DNA of 64,000 nucleotides, taken from NCBI RefSeq assembly GCF_900128955.1, contig NZ_FQTY01000011.1, forward strand, positions 1-64,000, given 5' to 3'. Under the pieces are notes generated by a model. That model did no database searches. It saw only the letters and a program-made list of their open reading frames with translations, and was not told where the DNA came from. Every line of letters starts with the position of its first letter. The first letter of the stretch is position 1. Both the position numbers and the translations under genes were made by a program. This document shows, piece by piece, positions 1 to 7,905 of this stretch. This DNA is from Tissierella praeacuta DSM 18095 (GTDB lineage Bacteria > Bacillota > Clostridia > Tissierellales > Tissierellaceae).

Positions 1-251
1 TTTTCAAAAGTAAGATTGAAGAAGCTGGAATGACCCAAAGCATGTCCAGAGTTGGTAAATGTATAGATAATGGTCCTATGGAAGGTTTTTTTGGTATATT
101 AAAGACTGAAATGTTTTACGGTAAGAAGTTTAAAACACTTGAAGAATTAAGGGAAAAAATAATTCAATATATAAAATTTTACAATGAAAAAAGATTTCAA
201 AAAGGATTAGGATGCATGGCTCCTTTAGAATATCGAAACCATGCATCCTAA
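1..251 (+). CDS. IS3-family (IS150-type) transposase OrfB, C-terminal part
   Basis: The frame is open from the window edge (codons from position 3) to a TAA at 249-251. It is the tail of the DDE integrase of an IS3-family element. GMTQSMSRVGKCIDNGPMEG matches the usual SRxGxCxDNxxxEsFF segment, the following E in GFFGILKTEMF would be the last acidic residue of the DDE triad, and the protein ends with the family tail MAPLEYRNHAS. The N-terminus lies outside the window. The candidate right inverted repeat is at 278-302. A decayed relative with the same PLEYRNH tail lies on the minus strand near 61.9-62.2 kb. The assignment is firm for family; the exact IS is unknown. Confidence 0.85.
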   Translation, partial: FKSKIEEAGMTQSMSRVGKCIDNGPMEGFFGILKTEMFYGKKFKTLEELREKIIQYIKFYNEKRFQKGLGCMAPLEYRNHAS

Positions 252-277
252 TGTGCATAAATTTTAATTAAATTGAT

Positions 278-302
278 TGTCTACTTGACAAAGGTCAGTT
301 CA
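278..302 (+). repeat. Candidate right inverted repeat of the IS3-family element
   Basis: This lies 27 bases after the OrfB stop. It starts TGTCTA on the inner side and ends CAGTTCA on the outer side, so the outer end read inwards is TGAACTGACC, which is typical of IS150-group ends. The left end is outside the window, so the repeat cannot be confirmed here. Confidence 0.45.
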
Positions 303-367
303 CAAAAGACTCTTTTCATTCGTTGATATAGTAAGAACAAATGAAAAAAGTTAGTTCTACGACCACT

Positions 368-532
368 AATAAAGTTAAATCAAGGAAAGACTACTACTTA
401 TTCAAATGGAACAAAAGTTGGCAATTACCAGATGGAACAAAGATAAATGTTCGTTCTCATAGTAAAGATGGACGAGTTACACTTGAAATTTAAGGAAAAG
501 GGAAACATAAAATAAAGATTAGATATAAGTAG
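368..532 (+). pseudogene. Decayed copy of the toxin C-terminal domain
   Basis: This stretch is a second, broken copy of the last ~50 codons of the secreted toxin gene at 1594-2298. It matches from KLNQGKTTTYSNGT through LPDGTKINVR to GKGKHKIKIRY. Two lesions are visible against the intact copy: one base is lost where the intact gene reads GTTGGACAGTT, and a CAA codon has become TAA at 491-493. It is followed by a broken immunity gene in the same order as the intact pair. It therefore looks like a tandem cassette cut off on its left by the IS3 element. Confidence 0.8.
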
Positions 533-542
533 AGGCGTGAAT

Positions 543-940
543 ATGAAGAATAATAGTTTTAAAAAATGGATTCCTCACAAGGATGTTGATGAAGTTTATG
601 ATATAACAAAGATCGGATTTCAGAAAGATAAGGGTTCATAGTTTTATTGGTTCCAGATAATCTAGAACATAATAAGCGTTCTAATCATCTCCTTAAATTA
701 ACTTGGGATGATGTGCTTTCTTATCAGGTAACTCAAGAAAGCTATAGACCAGATGTATGGATATCTGACCAAGATGAAGTATGGACTTTTTATATAAGTG
801 AATCTTCAGGGTACTTACAAAACTTTTTAAAAGACAACATACTTGCCCCTGAGAAAACTTATCATTTTTTTATAGGAGGAACAAATTTTATAATTGATAT
901 AATATCCGATGAATATCCAAAGGTAACCTTTGTTAAATAA
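543..940 (+). pseudogene. Frameshifted copy of the toxin immunity protein
   Basis: An ATG at 543 opens MKNNSFKKWIPHKDVDEVYD, clearly homologous to the intact immunity protein at 2324-2749, but the frame hits TAG after about 32 codons. One base is missing near 635-638 (the intact gene reads EGFVVLLVPD where this copy reads KGS-stop). From 647 the shifted frame continues with VPDNLEHNKRSNHLLKLTWD to EYPKVTFVK. The rest of the reading frame is well preserved, so inactivation may be recent. A sequencing or assembly error in this single base cannot be excluded. Confidence 0.8.
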
Positions 941-1159
941 ATTGAATGCTTGGATGAAATAATATGGAAAATATAAAATCTTATTTTAGTTTTTAAGAAT
1001 TTTTATATTCTCTTTCACCTTGAGATTTTTATTAGTAGTATTAATTCCTTATAATTGTGTAAAGGATATCTCAATTAAAACTTGTAATTAACTATTTAAT
1101 ATAAAAAATTAATTACAAGTATTGAAAAATAATACTTGATTTAAAGGGGAGGATTAAAT

Positions 1160-1522
1160 TTGAGAAAAAAGTTGCCAGTTTTATTAATTATAATATTTAT
1201 TATAATGTATATATTGTATTTTTATTTCATACAAAGGTTTTTAGCTAAAAAAACATTTAATGAGTATATCCAACTTCAAGGAACAACTGAAGAAAATATA
1301 AAATCTAAAAGAATATTTAAAGATTATAAACAAGGTGGTTATTTTATTGAAGTCATTTACAAAGATGATCCAGATTTTATTTATGACTATAAGTATTCAG
1401 TAGATGCAATTAAAAATATGACTAATTACAAAGCAATAAGATGTGATGTTTATACTAAATATAATGAAGCAGTAGAATTGTCAGGCGATGTTGAAAATAT
1501 AAAGTATCCGCCAATTGAGTAG
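1160..1522 (+). CDS. Small membrane-anchored protein, DUF3139-like
   Basis: A TTG start at 1160 follows a good AGGGGAGG site at 1145-1153. The 120-residue product has one N-terminal membrane helix (about residues 5-28, LPVLLIIIFIIMYILYFYF) and a soluble domain with the EYIQLQGTT and IFKDYKQGGYFIEVIYKDDP segments typical of small Firmicute proteins of the DUF3139 type. The function of that family is unknown. It sits between the decayed and the intact toxin/immunity copies and could be cargo of the same region. The family call rests on recalled motif resemblance only. Confidence 0.55.
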   Translation: MRKKLPVLLIIIFIIMYILYFYFIQRFLAKKTFNEYIQLQGTTEENIKSKRIFKDYKQGGYFIEVIYKDDPDFIYDYKYSVDAIKNMTNYKAIRCDVYTKYNEAVELSGDVENIKYPPIE

Positions 1523-1593
1523 AAGTAAGTCATTTTTAGTATAATTTAATTATATCAAACTTATTTCAATTATGATTAAAGGGGGGGTAATTT

Positions 1594-2298
1594 ATGAAAA
1601 GAAAAATTAGTTTACTTATGGTAATTGTAATGATGCTATCTTTTACAACAGGGGTTTTTGCAGATGGTGTTGAACAAGAAAAATTAGTGATTACCCTTGA
1701 AGATGGTACTAAGGTTAGTGAAAGACAGTTTATTGAAATTTTAGAGTTCTATGAAGGAGAAATTTATAAAATTTCTTCTGATATAAATGTTTTAGAAGGG
1801 CCTATAAATAATATTCAAGTAAGATCGGTTGCAAATATTACTATGGATGAGGTTATGACTATAATGGCAGGGACTTGGATGATTCCTGGAATTGGTAAAG
1901 TAGTTGTAACAGGAGGAGCTATTTTAGTAGGTGGTATTGCTCTTTATAAAGTTAGTTCTGAGACTGCTAGTAAAGTTAAATCATGGTTAATAGCAAGGGC
2001 AGAAGTTAAAGAAACTGAAGAAAGAGTGAAAGAGGTTTTGAAAGGAAAAATAAAAGATCGTAAAACAGGTGGAGATACGCATGTTTATAAAGGTAGTGGG
2101 GGTAAAAGAGCTGCTGAACGAGATTTTAATAAATTAAATCAAGGAAAGACTACTACTTATTCAAATGGAACTAAAGTTGGACAGTTACCTGATGGTACTA
2201 AAATAAATGTTAGACCTGGTAGTAGTAATGTTAGTGGAAACAAACCCACTCTTGAAATCCAAGGTAAGGGAAAGCATAAGATAAAAATTCGATATTAA
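1594..2298 (+). CDS. Secreted polymorphic-type toxin
   Basis: A GGGGGGG ribosome site precedes the ATG. The 234-residue protein has a signal peptide (residues 1-23, ending GVFA), a middle part with a glycine-rich hydrophobic stretch (about residues 92-118, possibly membrane-active), a charged linker and a C-terminal domain from GGDTHVYKGSGGKRAAERDF to KGKHKIKIRY. The motif LPDGTKINVRPGS...PTLEIQ resembles C-terminal toxin domains found on Rhs/WapA-like polymorphic toxins, often nucleases (recalled resemblance). The next gene starts 25 bases downstream and is a plausible immunity protein. A broken copy of the same pair lies at 368-940. The target of the toxin is unknown. Confidence 0.65.
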   Translation: MKRKISLLMVIVMMLSFTTGVFADGVEQEKLVITLEDGTKVSERQFIEILEFYEGEIYKISSDINVLEGPINNIQVRSVANITMDEVMTIMAGTWMIPGIGKVVVTGGAILVGGIALYKVSSETASKVKSWLIARAEVKETEERVKEVLKGKIKDRKTGGDTHVYKGSGGKRAAERDFNKLNQGKTTTYSNGTKVGQLPDGTKINVRPGSSNVSGNKPTLEIQGKGKHKIKIRY

Positions 2299-2323
2299 CG
2301 ATATTAAGTAGGTGATAAAAAAT

Positions 2324-2749
2324 ATGTTTGAAAGTAATTTTGATAAAAATTTCAAAAAATGGATTCCTCATCAAAATGTTGATGAAGTTTATGATATGGA
2401 AAATGTAGGGTTTGAGAGAGATGAAGGGTTTGTCGTATTATTAGTTCCAGATCATTTCGAGAAAGATAAACGTTCAGAATATAATTTAAAATTAGTGTGG
2501 GATTATGTGATTTCTTATACAGTTACTGATGAAAGTTATAGACCAGAGATGTGGAAAACTAAAGAGGATTCTAATAATGAGATATGGACTTTTTATATAA
2601 GTGAATCTTCAGATTATCTAAATAAATTTAGAGAAGAAAATTATCTTGTAGCTGAAAAAACATATCACTTTTTTATATGTGGTACAAATTTAATGATTGA
2701 TATAATATCCGAGGAATATCCAAAGGTAACCTTTGTTAAGCAAATATAA
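2324..2749 (+). CDS. Immunity protein paired with the upstream toxin
   Basis: The ATG at 2324 is chosen because AGTAGGTG (2307-2313) is well spaced before it; a GTG at 2312 would overlap that site. The product is about 141 residues, soluble and acidic, with no signal peptide, fitting a cytoplasmic immunity protein. Recognisable segments are FKKWIPHQNVDEVYD, EGFVVLLVPDHF, WTFYISESS and YHFFICGTNLMIDII. It is co-transcribed with the toxin and followed by a strong terminator. The duplicated, frameshifted relative at 543-940 also follows a toxin remnant, which supports the pairing. The immunity family is not identified. Confidence 0.65.
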   Translation: MFESNFDKNFKKWIPHQNVDEVYDMENVGFERDEGFVVLLVPDHFEKDKRSEYNLKLVWDYVISYTVTDESYRPEMWKTKEDSNNEIWTFYISESSDYLNKFREENYLVAEKTYHFFICGTNLMIDIISEEYPKVTFVKQI

Positions 2750-2793
2750 AGAAACAATAAAAATGATAAAAGAAGAATTATAAATATATCTTT

Positions 2794-2821
2794 AGAACCT
2801 GAGCCTATCAGGTTCTTTTTA
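2794..2821 (+). terminator. Rho-independent terminator after the toxin/immunity pair
   Basis: A perfect 9-bp stem AGAACCTGA (2794-2802) pairs with TCAGGTTCT (2808-2816) around a 5-base loop, followed by a T run. Confidence 0.9.
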
Positions 2822-2986
2822 TATTTCTAACAAAACTAGAGAATGATTTCATCTGCTAAAATTTTTTTAGGCGAAGGAAAGATTATTTTTTTCTATATCT
2901 TTGTCACCTTCGTTTAAGCATTATCTCCAACAAAATAGGACATAAAAAAATACTCTTTAAATAATTATAAAAACACAGAAATACAA

Positions 2987-3466
2987 TTGGTTAACTTTAA
3001 ACTAGTAAAAGACTTAGATGATTTTAGAATAATAATAATATATTGTTTAATAAATTTAGATGATGAAACATGTCAAGAAATACTATCATATTCTAAGGAA
3101 TACCTTTTAGGAAACTTACAGAAAGGTTCAGATATTAAAAGCATTAAAATTACAAAATTTCAAAAATGGATAGAAAAGCAATCTGATTTAAAAAAGTTTT
3201 TAATAGATGGATTAAAAAGATATTATGAAAACTGGAGGATTGATTGCAAAGATGAATATGAAGAAAAAATGAGAGATATATGTATTGATGAATTAAACTA
3301 TAAATTGGAGAATATGGCTTATATTGAATCATATTTTATGTATCAAGATGGCTATCCAGATACATTTATAGCAAGATTAGATGCATATTCAAAATATAAA
3401 TTATTAAACCATTATTATATGGAATTTTCAATAGATGGACAAGTATTAGATGAATGGATAGAGTGA
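2987..3466 (+). CDS. Hypothetical protein
   Basis: This 159-codon frame begins with TTG but has no recognisable ribosome binding site, so the start is doubtful or the gene has lost its 5' end. The product is soluble, charged and mostly helical by composition (KFQKWIEKQSDLKKFLIDGL, YEEKMRDICIDELNYKLEN). I recognise no family. It lies just after the toxin/immunity terminator, where extra orphan immunity genes are often found, but nothing in the sequence proves such a role. Confidence 0.5.
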   Translation: MVNFKLVKDLDDFRIIIIYCLINLDDETCQEILSYSKEYLLGNLQKGSDIKSIKITKFQKWIEKQSDLKKFLIDGLKRYYENWRIDCKDEYEEKMRDICIDELNYKLENMAYIESYFMYQDGYPDTFIARLDAYSKYKLLNHYYMEFSIDGQVLDEWIE

Positions 3467-3653
3467 TATTTTTAAAATGAACTAAGTTTCTTAAAATTAT
3501 TTGATAAAATAATACTTGGGGTGTCAAGGGTTTTTCTTATTGCTATAAAAAGTAAAGAAATTCATAATATAAATAGAAGGAGGATAAAAAGCTTTAAAAC
3601 TTACATATGGTTTAATAAGAGAACAAAAATATAAGAAAGAGGGTGAAGAAAAT

Positions 3654-4400
3654 ATGATGGTAAATAAATATATCCTTATAGTTATAACACTAATATTTAC
3701 ATTTATTACAAATTATATTTTTAAAATGTCTTTTTTAAAGGGTGGAATTATAACTATAGGTCTAGTTACTCTAGGATATATTCTATATATGAATATTAAA
3801 CAGAGAAAAAGATACTCCATTCTAGAAGAAGAATTGGATCCAGAAAAGTTTATAGAAGAGACTCACAAGGCCTATAGACATGCTGGAAAAAATAAGGAGT
3901 TAAATAGCTTATTAAATATGGACTTAGCCTTTGCTTATATGAGTCTTGGAGAATATAATAAAACTATGGAGTTTTTAGATAAAGTAGATCCTAAGCAACT
4001 ACCAAAAACAAATAATTCCCTAGTTGGCTATTATACTTCCCTTATGATAGTTTATTATAATTTAGATGATTGTGATAGGGCTAGGGAGATGTATAAAGAA
4101 GCAAGTAAATATCAATTAAAAAATAAGAGAGCTGAACATCTAAGGGCTATTTTAGATGCTAATAAATATTTCTATGAAGGTGATTATGAAGCTAGTAGAA
4201 GATTATTTTCTTCCTATCCAAAAGATAAGATGAGTAAGAGATTTGAACTAGAAATTCTTTATGTTTTAGCTTGTATTGATGAAAAAGAAAGAAATTGCCA
4301 AAGTGCAAACTTAAAGTATAAGAAAGTAGCAAAAGAGGCTAATGGATTATATATTGGTAAATTATCAAAGGATAAACTTAAGGCTGATTATAGCTCATAG
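3654..4400 (+). CDS. Membrane-anchored tetratricopeptide-like protein
   Basis: AGAGGGTGA precedes the ATG at 3654 (a second ATG follows at 3657). Two membrane helices lie at about residues 4-23 and 29-48. They are followed by a ~190-residue helical cytoplasmic part with TPR-like repeats, such as LNMDLAFAYMSLGEYNKTME, LVGYYTSLMIVYYNLDDCDRAREMYKEAS and ANKYFYEGDYEASRRLF. TPR parts mediate protein-protein contacts; the partner is unknown. It is followed by a decayed zinc-ribbon membrane gene. Confidence 0.6.
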   Translation: MMVNKYILIVITLIFTFITNYIFKMSFLKGGIITIGLVTLGYILYMNIKQRKRYSILEEELDPEKFIEETHKAYRHAGKNKELNSLLNMDLAFAYMSLGEYNKTMEFLDKVDPKQLPKTNNSLVGYYTSLMIVYYNLDDCDRAREMYKEASKYQLKNKRAEHLRAILDANKYFYEGDYEASRRLFSSYPKDKMSKRFELEILYVLACIDEKERNCQSANLKYKKVAKEANGLYIGKLSKDKLKADYSS

Positions 4401-4522
4401 AAGGGGACAAGAATAAAAATAGTTATTAATTTATTTTTTAATTAAATATTTTAAAAATAGTGCTGGAGTGGTCTAGAATTATTTTAGGGGTATTTATATT
4501 AAGTTAATAAAGGAGAACAACT

Positions 4523-5550
4523 ATGAATTGTAAGAAGTGTAATTTTTATTGTTATGATGACGAATATATTTGCCCTAATTGTGAATCGCTTTTAGAAAGG
4601 GAACTTCCTATAGATGAATATGAAAGATCCTTATTTATCTATAATAAGATGCTTGAGTTTAAAGAAAGAAAAAGAGCAATAAAAATAATTAAAATATCAA
4701 GGAGGTTTTTATTAATAGTATTAATTTCTGGTCATTTTATTTTTTGATGGTGGTTGGATACTTTTATAACATATCCTAATCGTATTGATCCTTACCAAAA
4801 TACAGCTTGATGGACTATAGTTTTTGCATTAGCTTTTTATATTATACTTTTAGGCAAACCAGGCATACCTTTAGGTAAACCTTATATGGAAGGTGAAAAA
4901 TTTAATAAACCTATTGGTTTAATTAATAAGAGTAGTATTAAAAAGAGTACACATGTAATTATAATATCCTTGATATTCATTTTAACGTATCTTTTTTATT
5001 TAACTTTTTTAAAGAAGATGTTTTTATCAGGCTTTATATATTGGCCGTCCTCCAAACTTGAATCTTTTGGTATAGATAAAATAGGTATCGTAATTGATAT
5101 ACGATATTTTATACAGTGTCTTATCATTGGAATATACTATGGGTTACATCCTATATATAACATTACTGATGCGGATTATTATCTACTTAATAGAATAAAT
5201 TTCCATAATAATAGTACATTACACTAGACCTACTTTGAATTGCTTGATAAATATAGCTTTGGGTAAGATGTGATTAAATTTATATGATATAAACTCTCAT
5301 TTCAAAATGATAAACTTGTATTATCAATCTTGGATTATAAAAATTTACTTCAAATGGCTAAATGGTTTGTGTTGGATAAAGAAAAAGATATACATCCTTG
5401 AAAAAAGAATATATGAACTAAAAAAAGAGAATGAAAGATATATTTGATTGAAGCAAGTAAAAGTTGAAGTTTCAAAATGAAATTTCTAAGAAAGATAAAT
5501 ATATAAGAAATTTTGGGGAACTTATTATATAAAATAGCATAGTAGATGAA
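4523..5550 (+). pseudogene. Zinc-ribbon membrane protein interrupted by several in-frame stops
   Basis: AAAGGAGAA precedes the ATG at 4523. The first 74 codons encode a zinc ribbon (CKKCNFY...YICPNCESLL, four cysteines in two pairs) and the start of a membrane helix. TGA stops follow at 4745-4747 and 4808-4810, each next to a TGG codon, yet the same frame continues open through further hydrophobic helices to a TAG at 5225-5227. Weaker coding character continues in that frame to about 5550, with one TAA and several more TGA codons. Most likely this is a decayed gene; readthrough or UGA recoding is a remote alternative. The protein family is unknown. Confidence 0.6.
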
Positions 5551-5667
5551 TTTAATAAAAGACAGGATTTTAAAGATAAGTGCATCGATCTAGAGTTATG
5601 ATAAATTAATGAACCTTAGCAGATTGATGTGTAGCAAATATTATTTAGATTGGAGAAGGATATCAGG

Positions 5668-6126
5668 ATGGGGGATATAAAAAGATCTAAGTGGACTAAG
5701 AGATTTTTTATTTGTATTCTTGTAATACTAATATTATTTACATTTAGAAATTTTACCTGGTATAGAAATAAATATGAAATTAAGAAGTTAGTAAATAATA
5801 ATCTAGATTTTTTGAATGAATGTATTCAAAATGGAACCTATGATAAAATTTATGAACTAGAAAAAGTCAAAGACATCAAGAAATGGCCTTTAGATGATAA
5901 TGAATTTTTTATTGACTTCTATTACAATGGTTATGGAATTGCTTCAAATACAACTTATATTGGTTTTTATTACATAAGCGAGGATAAGCCAATAGGATTC
6001 CAAGGATATCCTAAAAACTTGAACCAGAGGGGAAAAGGATGGCAATGGAAAGAATTGAGTGGAGATAACTGGTATTATACAGAAAAGATAGCAGATCATT
6101 GGTATTATTATGAATCTGATTTCTAA
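5668..6126 (+). CDS. Hypothetical single-pass membrane protein
   Basis: The ATG at 5668 is preferred over an upstream in-frame TTG at 5650, because AGAAGG at 5654-5659 is correctly spaced before it. The product (about 152 residues) has one membrane helix near the N-terminus (FFICILVILILFTF) and an outside domain rich in tyrosine and tryptophan, with YYNGYGIASNTTYIGFYYIS and a WYYTEKIADHWYYYE tail. I recognise no named family. Its surroundings are accessory and partly decayed. Confidence 0.6.
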   Translation: MGDIKRSKWTKRFFICILVILILFTFRNFTWYRNKYEIKKLVNNNLDFLNECIQNGTYDKIYELEKVKDIKKWPLDDNEFFIDFYYNGYGIASNTTYIGFYYISEDKPIGFQGYPKNLNQRGKGWQWKELSGDNWYYTEKIADHWYYYESDF

Positions 6127-6298
6127 TGTAAAAAATAGTGAACTTTAATTTCTAGATATAGAACATTTATAATTATGTTCATCTAATGGTTAAGAAATAA
6201 TCTAAAAAATATATATAATATAATAATGGAAACTATAAATGTATTAGGATGTCAAAGATTCTGATACATTTATTTTTTATACAAATTAAAAATTTAAT

Positions 6299-7165
6299 AT
6301 GGGAAATCATAGGACGAAGTTTAGGTTAAATATAGACCAACTGATGGTTATGGCACCTAATTTCCAATCAAGGAGAAGTGGCATAGTCATTAACAATTAT
6401 GTTAATTGTAAGGAAGGTGGGAAAGACTGCAATTTCAATATGATTAATATTAGTAATATATGCAATGATTGTGGTGGATACATTCATTCTGATATCCTGT
6501 TCAATGTGGATAGATGTAGATATAAAGATTTAGTAAAAGAATGTTTTGGAAAAATAAAAGACTATTGGTTTCCTATGGAGGAAGTAGAATTACAGGAGGT
6601 ATGCAATGATTTAGGAATTGAAATGACAACAGAACCAAATTGCTATGTGGAAAACAGTAGGGATGAAAGATTTTTAAATATACTAGCAGATAAAAATGCT
6701 AATATAGATGAACTAAATTATTTAATGAAAAGATTTGATAGCTTTACTACAGGGGAAATAGAAAAGTTCTATGCAATAGCCTTTGCAGAAGAACCTAAAT
6801 CCATGGCAGAATTAATAAATCTTAGTTTTAATTTGCACTGTTATAGCCTAATAAACAACTTTAATGATTTTAATAAGCTAGGGAAGGATTTATATCTAAC
6901 CGAAAAAATGGCAGTAGCAGCTGAAGAATTAGAAAAACTGGATACATTAAATAAAGTCTCAGATAAATTTATGGAAATGGATGGAGATGTAGAATATTTT
7001 GAAAGACTTGTGGACTATATAAATTATTTAACTATAGATGAGTTCCTCTTATTAGCTGATTTTATGTATGAATTTGAACTCTTTGATGGCATTAAGGATG
7101 TTGAAAGTTATGGAAGATATATGATTTCAGAATCAGGTCATTTTGAATATGATGATAATTTGTAG
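6299..7165 (+). CDS. ArdA-like antirestriction protein (probably incomplete)
   Basis: The 288-residue acidic product ends with a part that resembles ArdA-type antirestriction proteins of integrative elements: NIDELNYLMKRFDSFTTGEI, a LINLSFNL segment, AVAAEELEKLD, and the end motif ESYGRYMISESGHFEYDDN. ArdA proteins mimic bent DNA with their acidic surface and block type I restriction enzymes. A small cysteine cluster (CKEGGKDC...CNDCGG) lies near the N-terminus. There is no clear ribosome binding site at the ATG. The frame is lost at 7165 while related coding sequence continues one frame over, so the gene may be a non-functional fossil. Confidence 0.55.
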   Translation: MGNHRTKFRLNIDQLMVMAPNFQSRRSGIVINNYVNCKEGGKDCNFNMINISNICNDCGGYIHSDILFNVDRCRYKDLVKECFGKIKDYWFPMEEVELQEVCNDLGIEMTTEPNCYVENSRDERFLNILADKNANIDELNYLMKRFDSFTTGEIEKFYAIAFAEEPKSMAELINLSFNLHCYSLINNFNDFNKLGKDLYLTEKMAVAAEELEKLDTLNKVSDKFMEMDGDVEYFERLVDYINYLTIDEFLLLADFMYEFELFDGIKDVESYGRYMISESGHFEYDDNL

Positions 7166-7377
7166 GTTACCTGATGAAATCCATAGGGGTATTATGTATT
7201 ACTACAATGAACACGACAGTGTAAATGGAAAGGTAGAAAAATATGAATTATCTGTTGAAATGGTAGGAGATGAGTTGATGGGAGTAATAATACTTAGTAT
7301 TTCATAAAGATGAATTTCAAACAAAACATTTTAAAACACTGATTGAAACAATTGAGAATAAAGTAAGTGATAAGTGA
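7164..7377 (+). pseudogene. Fused coding remnants, including a LysR-regulator tail
   Basis: Two remnants are joined here. The first (7164-7307) reads RLPDEIHRGIMYYYNEHD...GDELMGVIIL, coding-like and probably from the same integrative element as the ArdA-like gene. The second (about 7300-7377, another frame) reads HKDEFQTKHFKTLIETIENK and then a stop. It matches the tail of the LysR-type fragment at 56773-57078 (HKDKFQTKSFKTLIKIIKNK). Neither is functional. Confidence 0.6.
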
Positions 7378-7433
7378 ATATGCAGGTATGTTTTTGTTCC
7401 TTAAACGATGAGTTCAGGGGAATAAACAAATTA

Positions 7434-7462
7434 TTGACAATGAACATAATATGTGATATAAA
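7434..7462 (+). promoter_or_regulatory. Sigma-A type promoter of the T-box/brnQ unit
   Basis: A consensus -35 TTGACA (7434-7439) and a -10 TATAAA (7457-7462) are separated by exactly 17 bases. Transcription would start near 7469, just before the T-box leader. Confidence 0.8.
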
Positions 7463-7468
7463 ATATAT

Positions 7469-7765
7469 AGAAAAAATAAGTTAATATATAAATTCTATGA
7501 AGAGAAAGAGTAGGCTAGTTGATCGTTCTGCAGAGAGTTGGTGTTATGCTGAAAGCCAATGTTCAAAGATTAGTTGAAAATCATCTCTGAGAAGCAGAGC
7601 TGAAATTTATTTTAGTAAGCAATGTAGGTAGTCCACCGTTAAAAGGAACACGTATTATAATGTACGCTGATGAGTGTTATAAATTAATTTTTTATATTTT
7701 AGTTTATAGAACTAGGGTGGTAACGCGAGTATAACTCGTCCCTTATTTGGGGACGGGTTTTTTTA
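7469..7765 (+). promoter_or_regulatory. T-box riboswitch, probably isoleucine-responsive
   Basis: The hallmark T-box AGGGTGGTAACGCG lies at 7714-7727, embedded in an antiterminator/terminator switch. The leader upstream has the purine-rich stem I pattern. A likely specifier codon ATC (Ile) lies at 7580-7582, in the sequence GAAAATCATCTCTGAG. The T-box bulge UGGU would pair with an ACCA tRNA end, as expected for tRNA-Ile. Uncharged tRNA would stabilise the antiterminator and allow transcription of the branched-chain amino-acid carrier downstream. The presence of a T-box is certain; the specifier is inferred by eye. Confidence 0.9.
7733..7764 (+). terminator. T-box terminator stem
   Basis: CGTCCC (7737-7742) pairs with GGGACG (7750-7755), extended by flanking pairs and followed by a run of seven T. 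It is mutually exclusive with the antiterminator formed by the T-box sequence. Confidence 0.9.
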
Positions 7766-7800
7766 TTTACAAGAATAATCAATAAAGGAGGAGGCACATT

Positions 7801-7905
7801 ATGGAAAGCGATATTGGTATTATAAACTGTAATCATAATATGAAAAAAACAAATTGGAGGTTTTTAAAATGGAAAAAATGGACAGTAAGAAGTTATTATT
7901 TGTAA
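7801..7905 (+). CDS. Possible small leader ORF overlapping brnQ
   Basis: A near-perfect ribosome site AAAGGAGGAG (7785-7794) stands five to eight bases before an ATG at 7801. This opens 34 codons (MESDIGIINCNHNMKKTNWR...) that end at 7905, inside the first codons of brnQ in another frame. It could be a leader peptide coupled to brnQ translation, or the displaced original gene start. There is no conservation evidence. Confidence 0.35.
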   Translation: MESDIGIINCNHNMKKTNWRFLKWKKWTVRSYYL

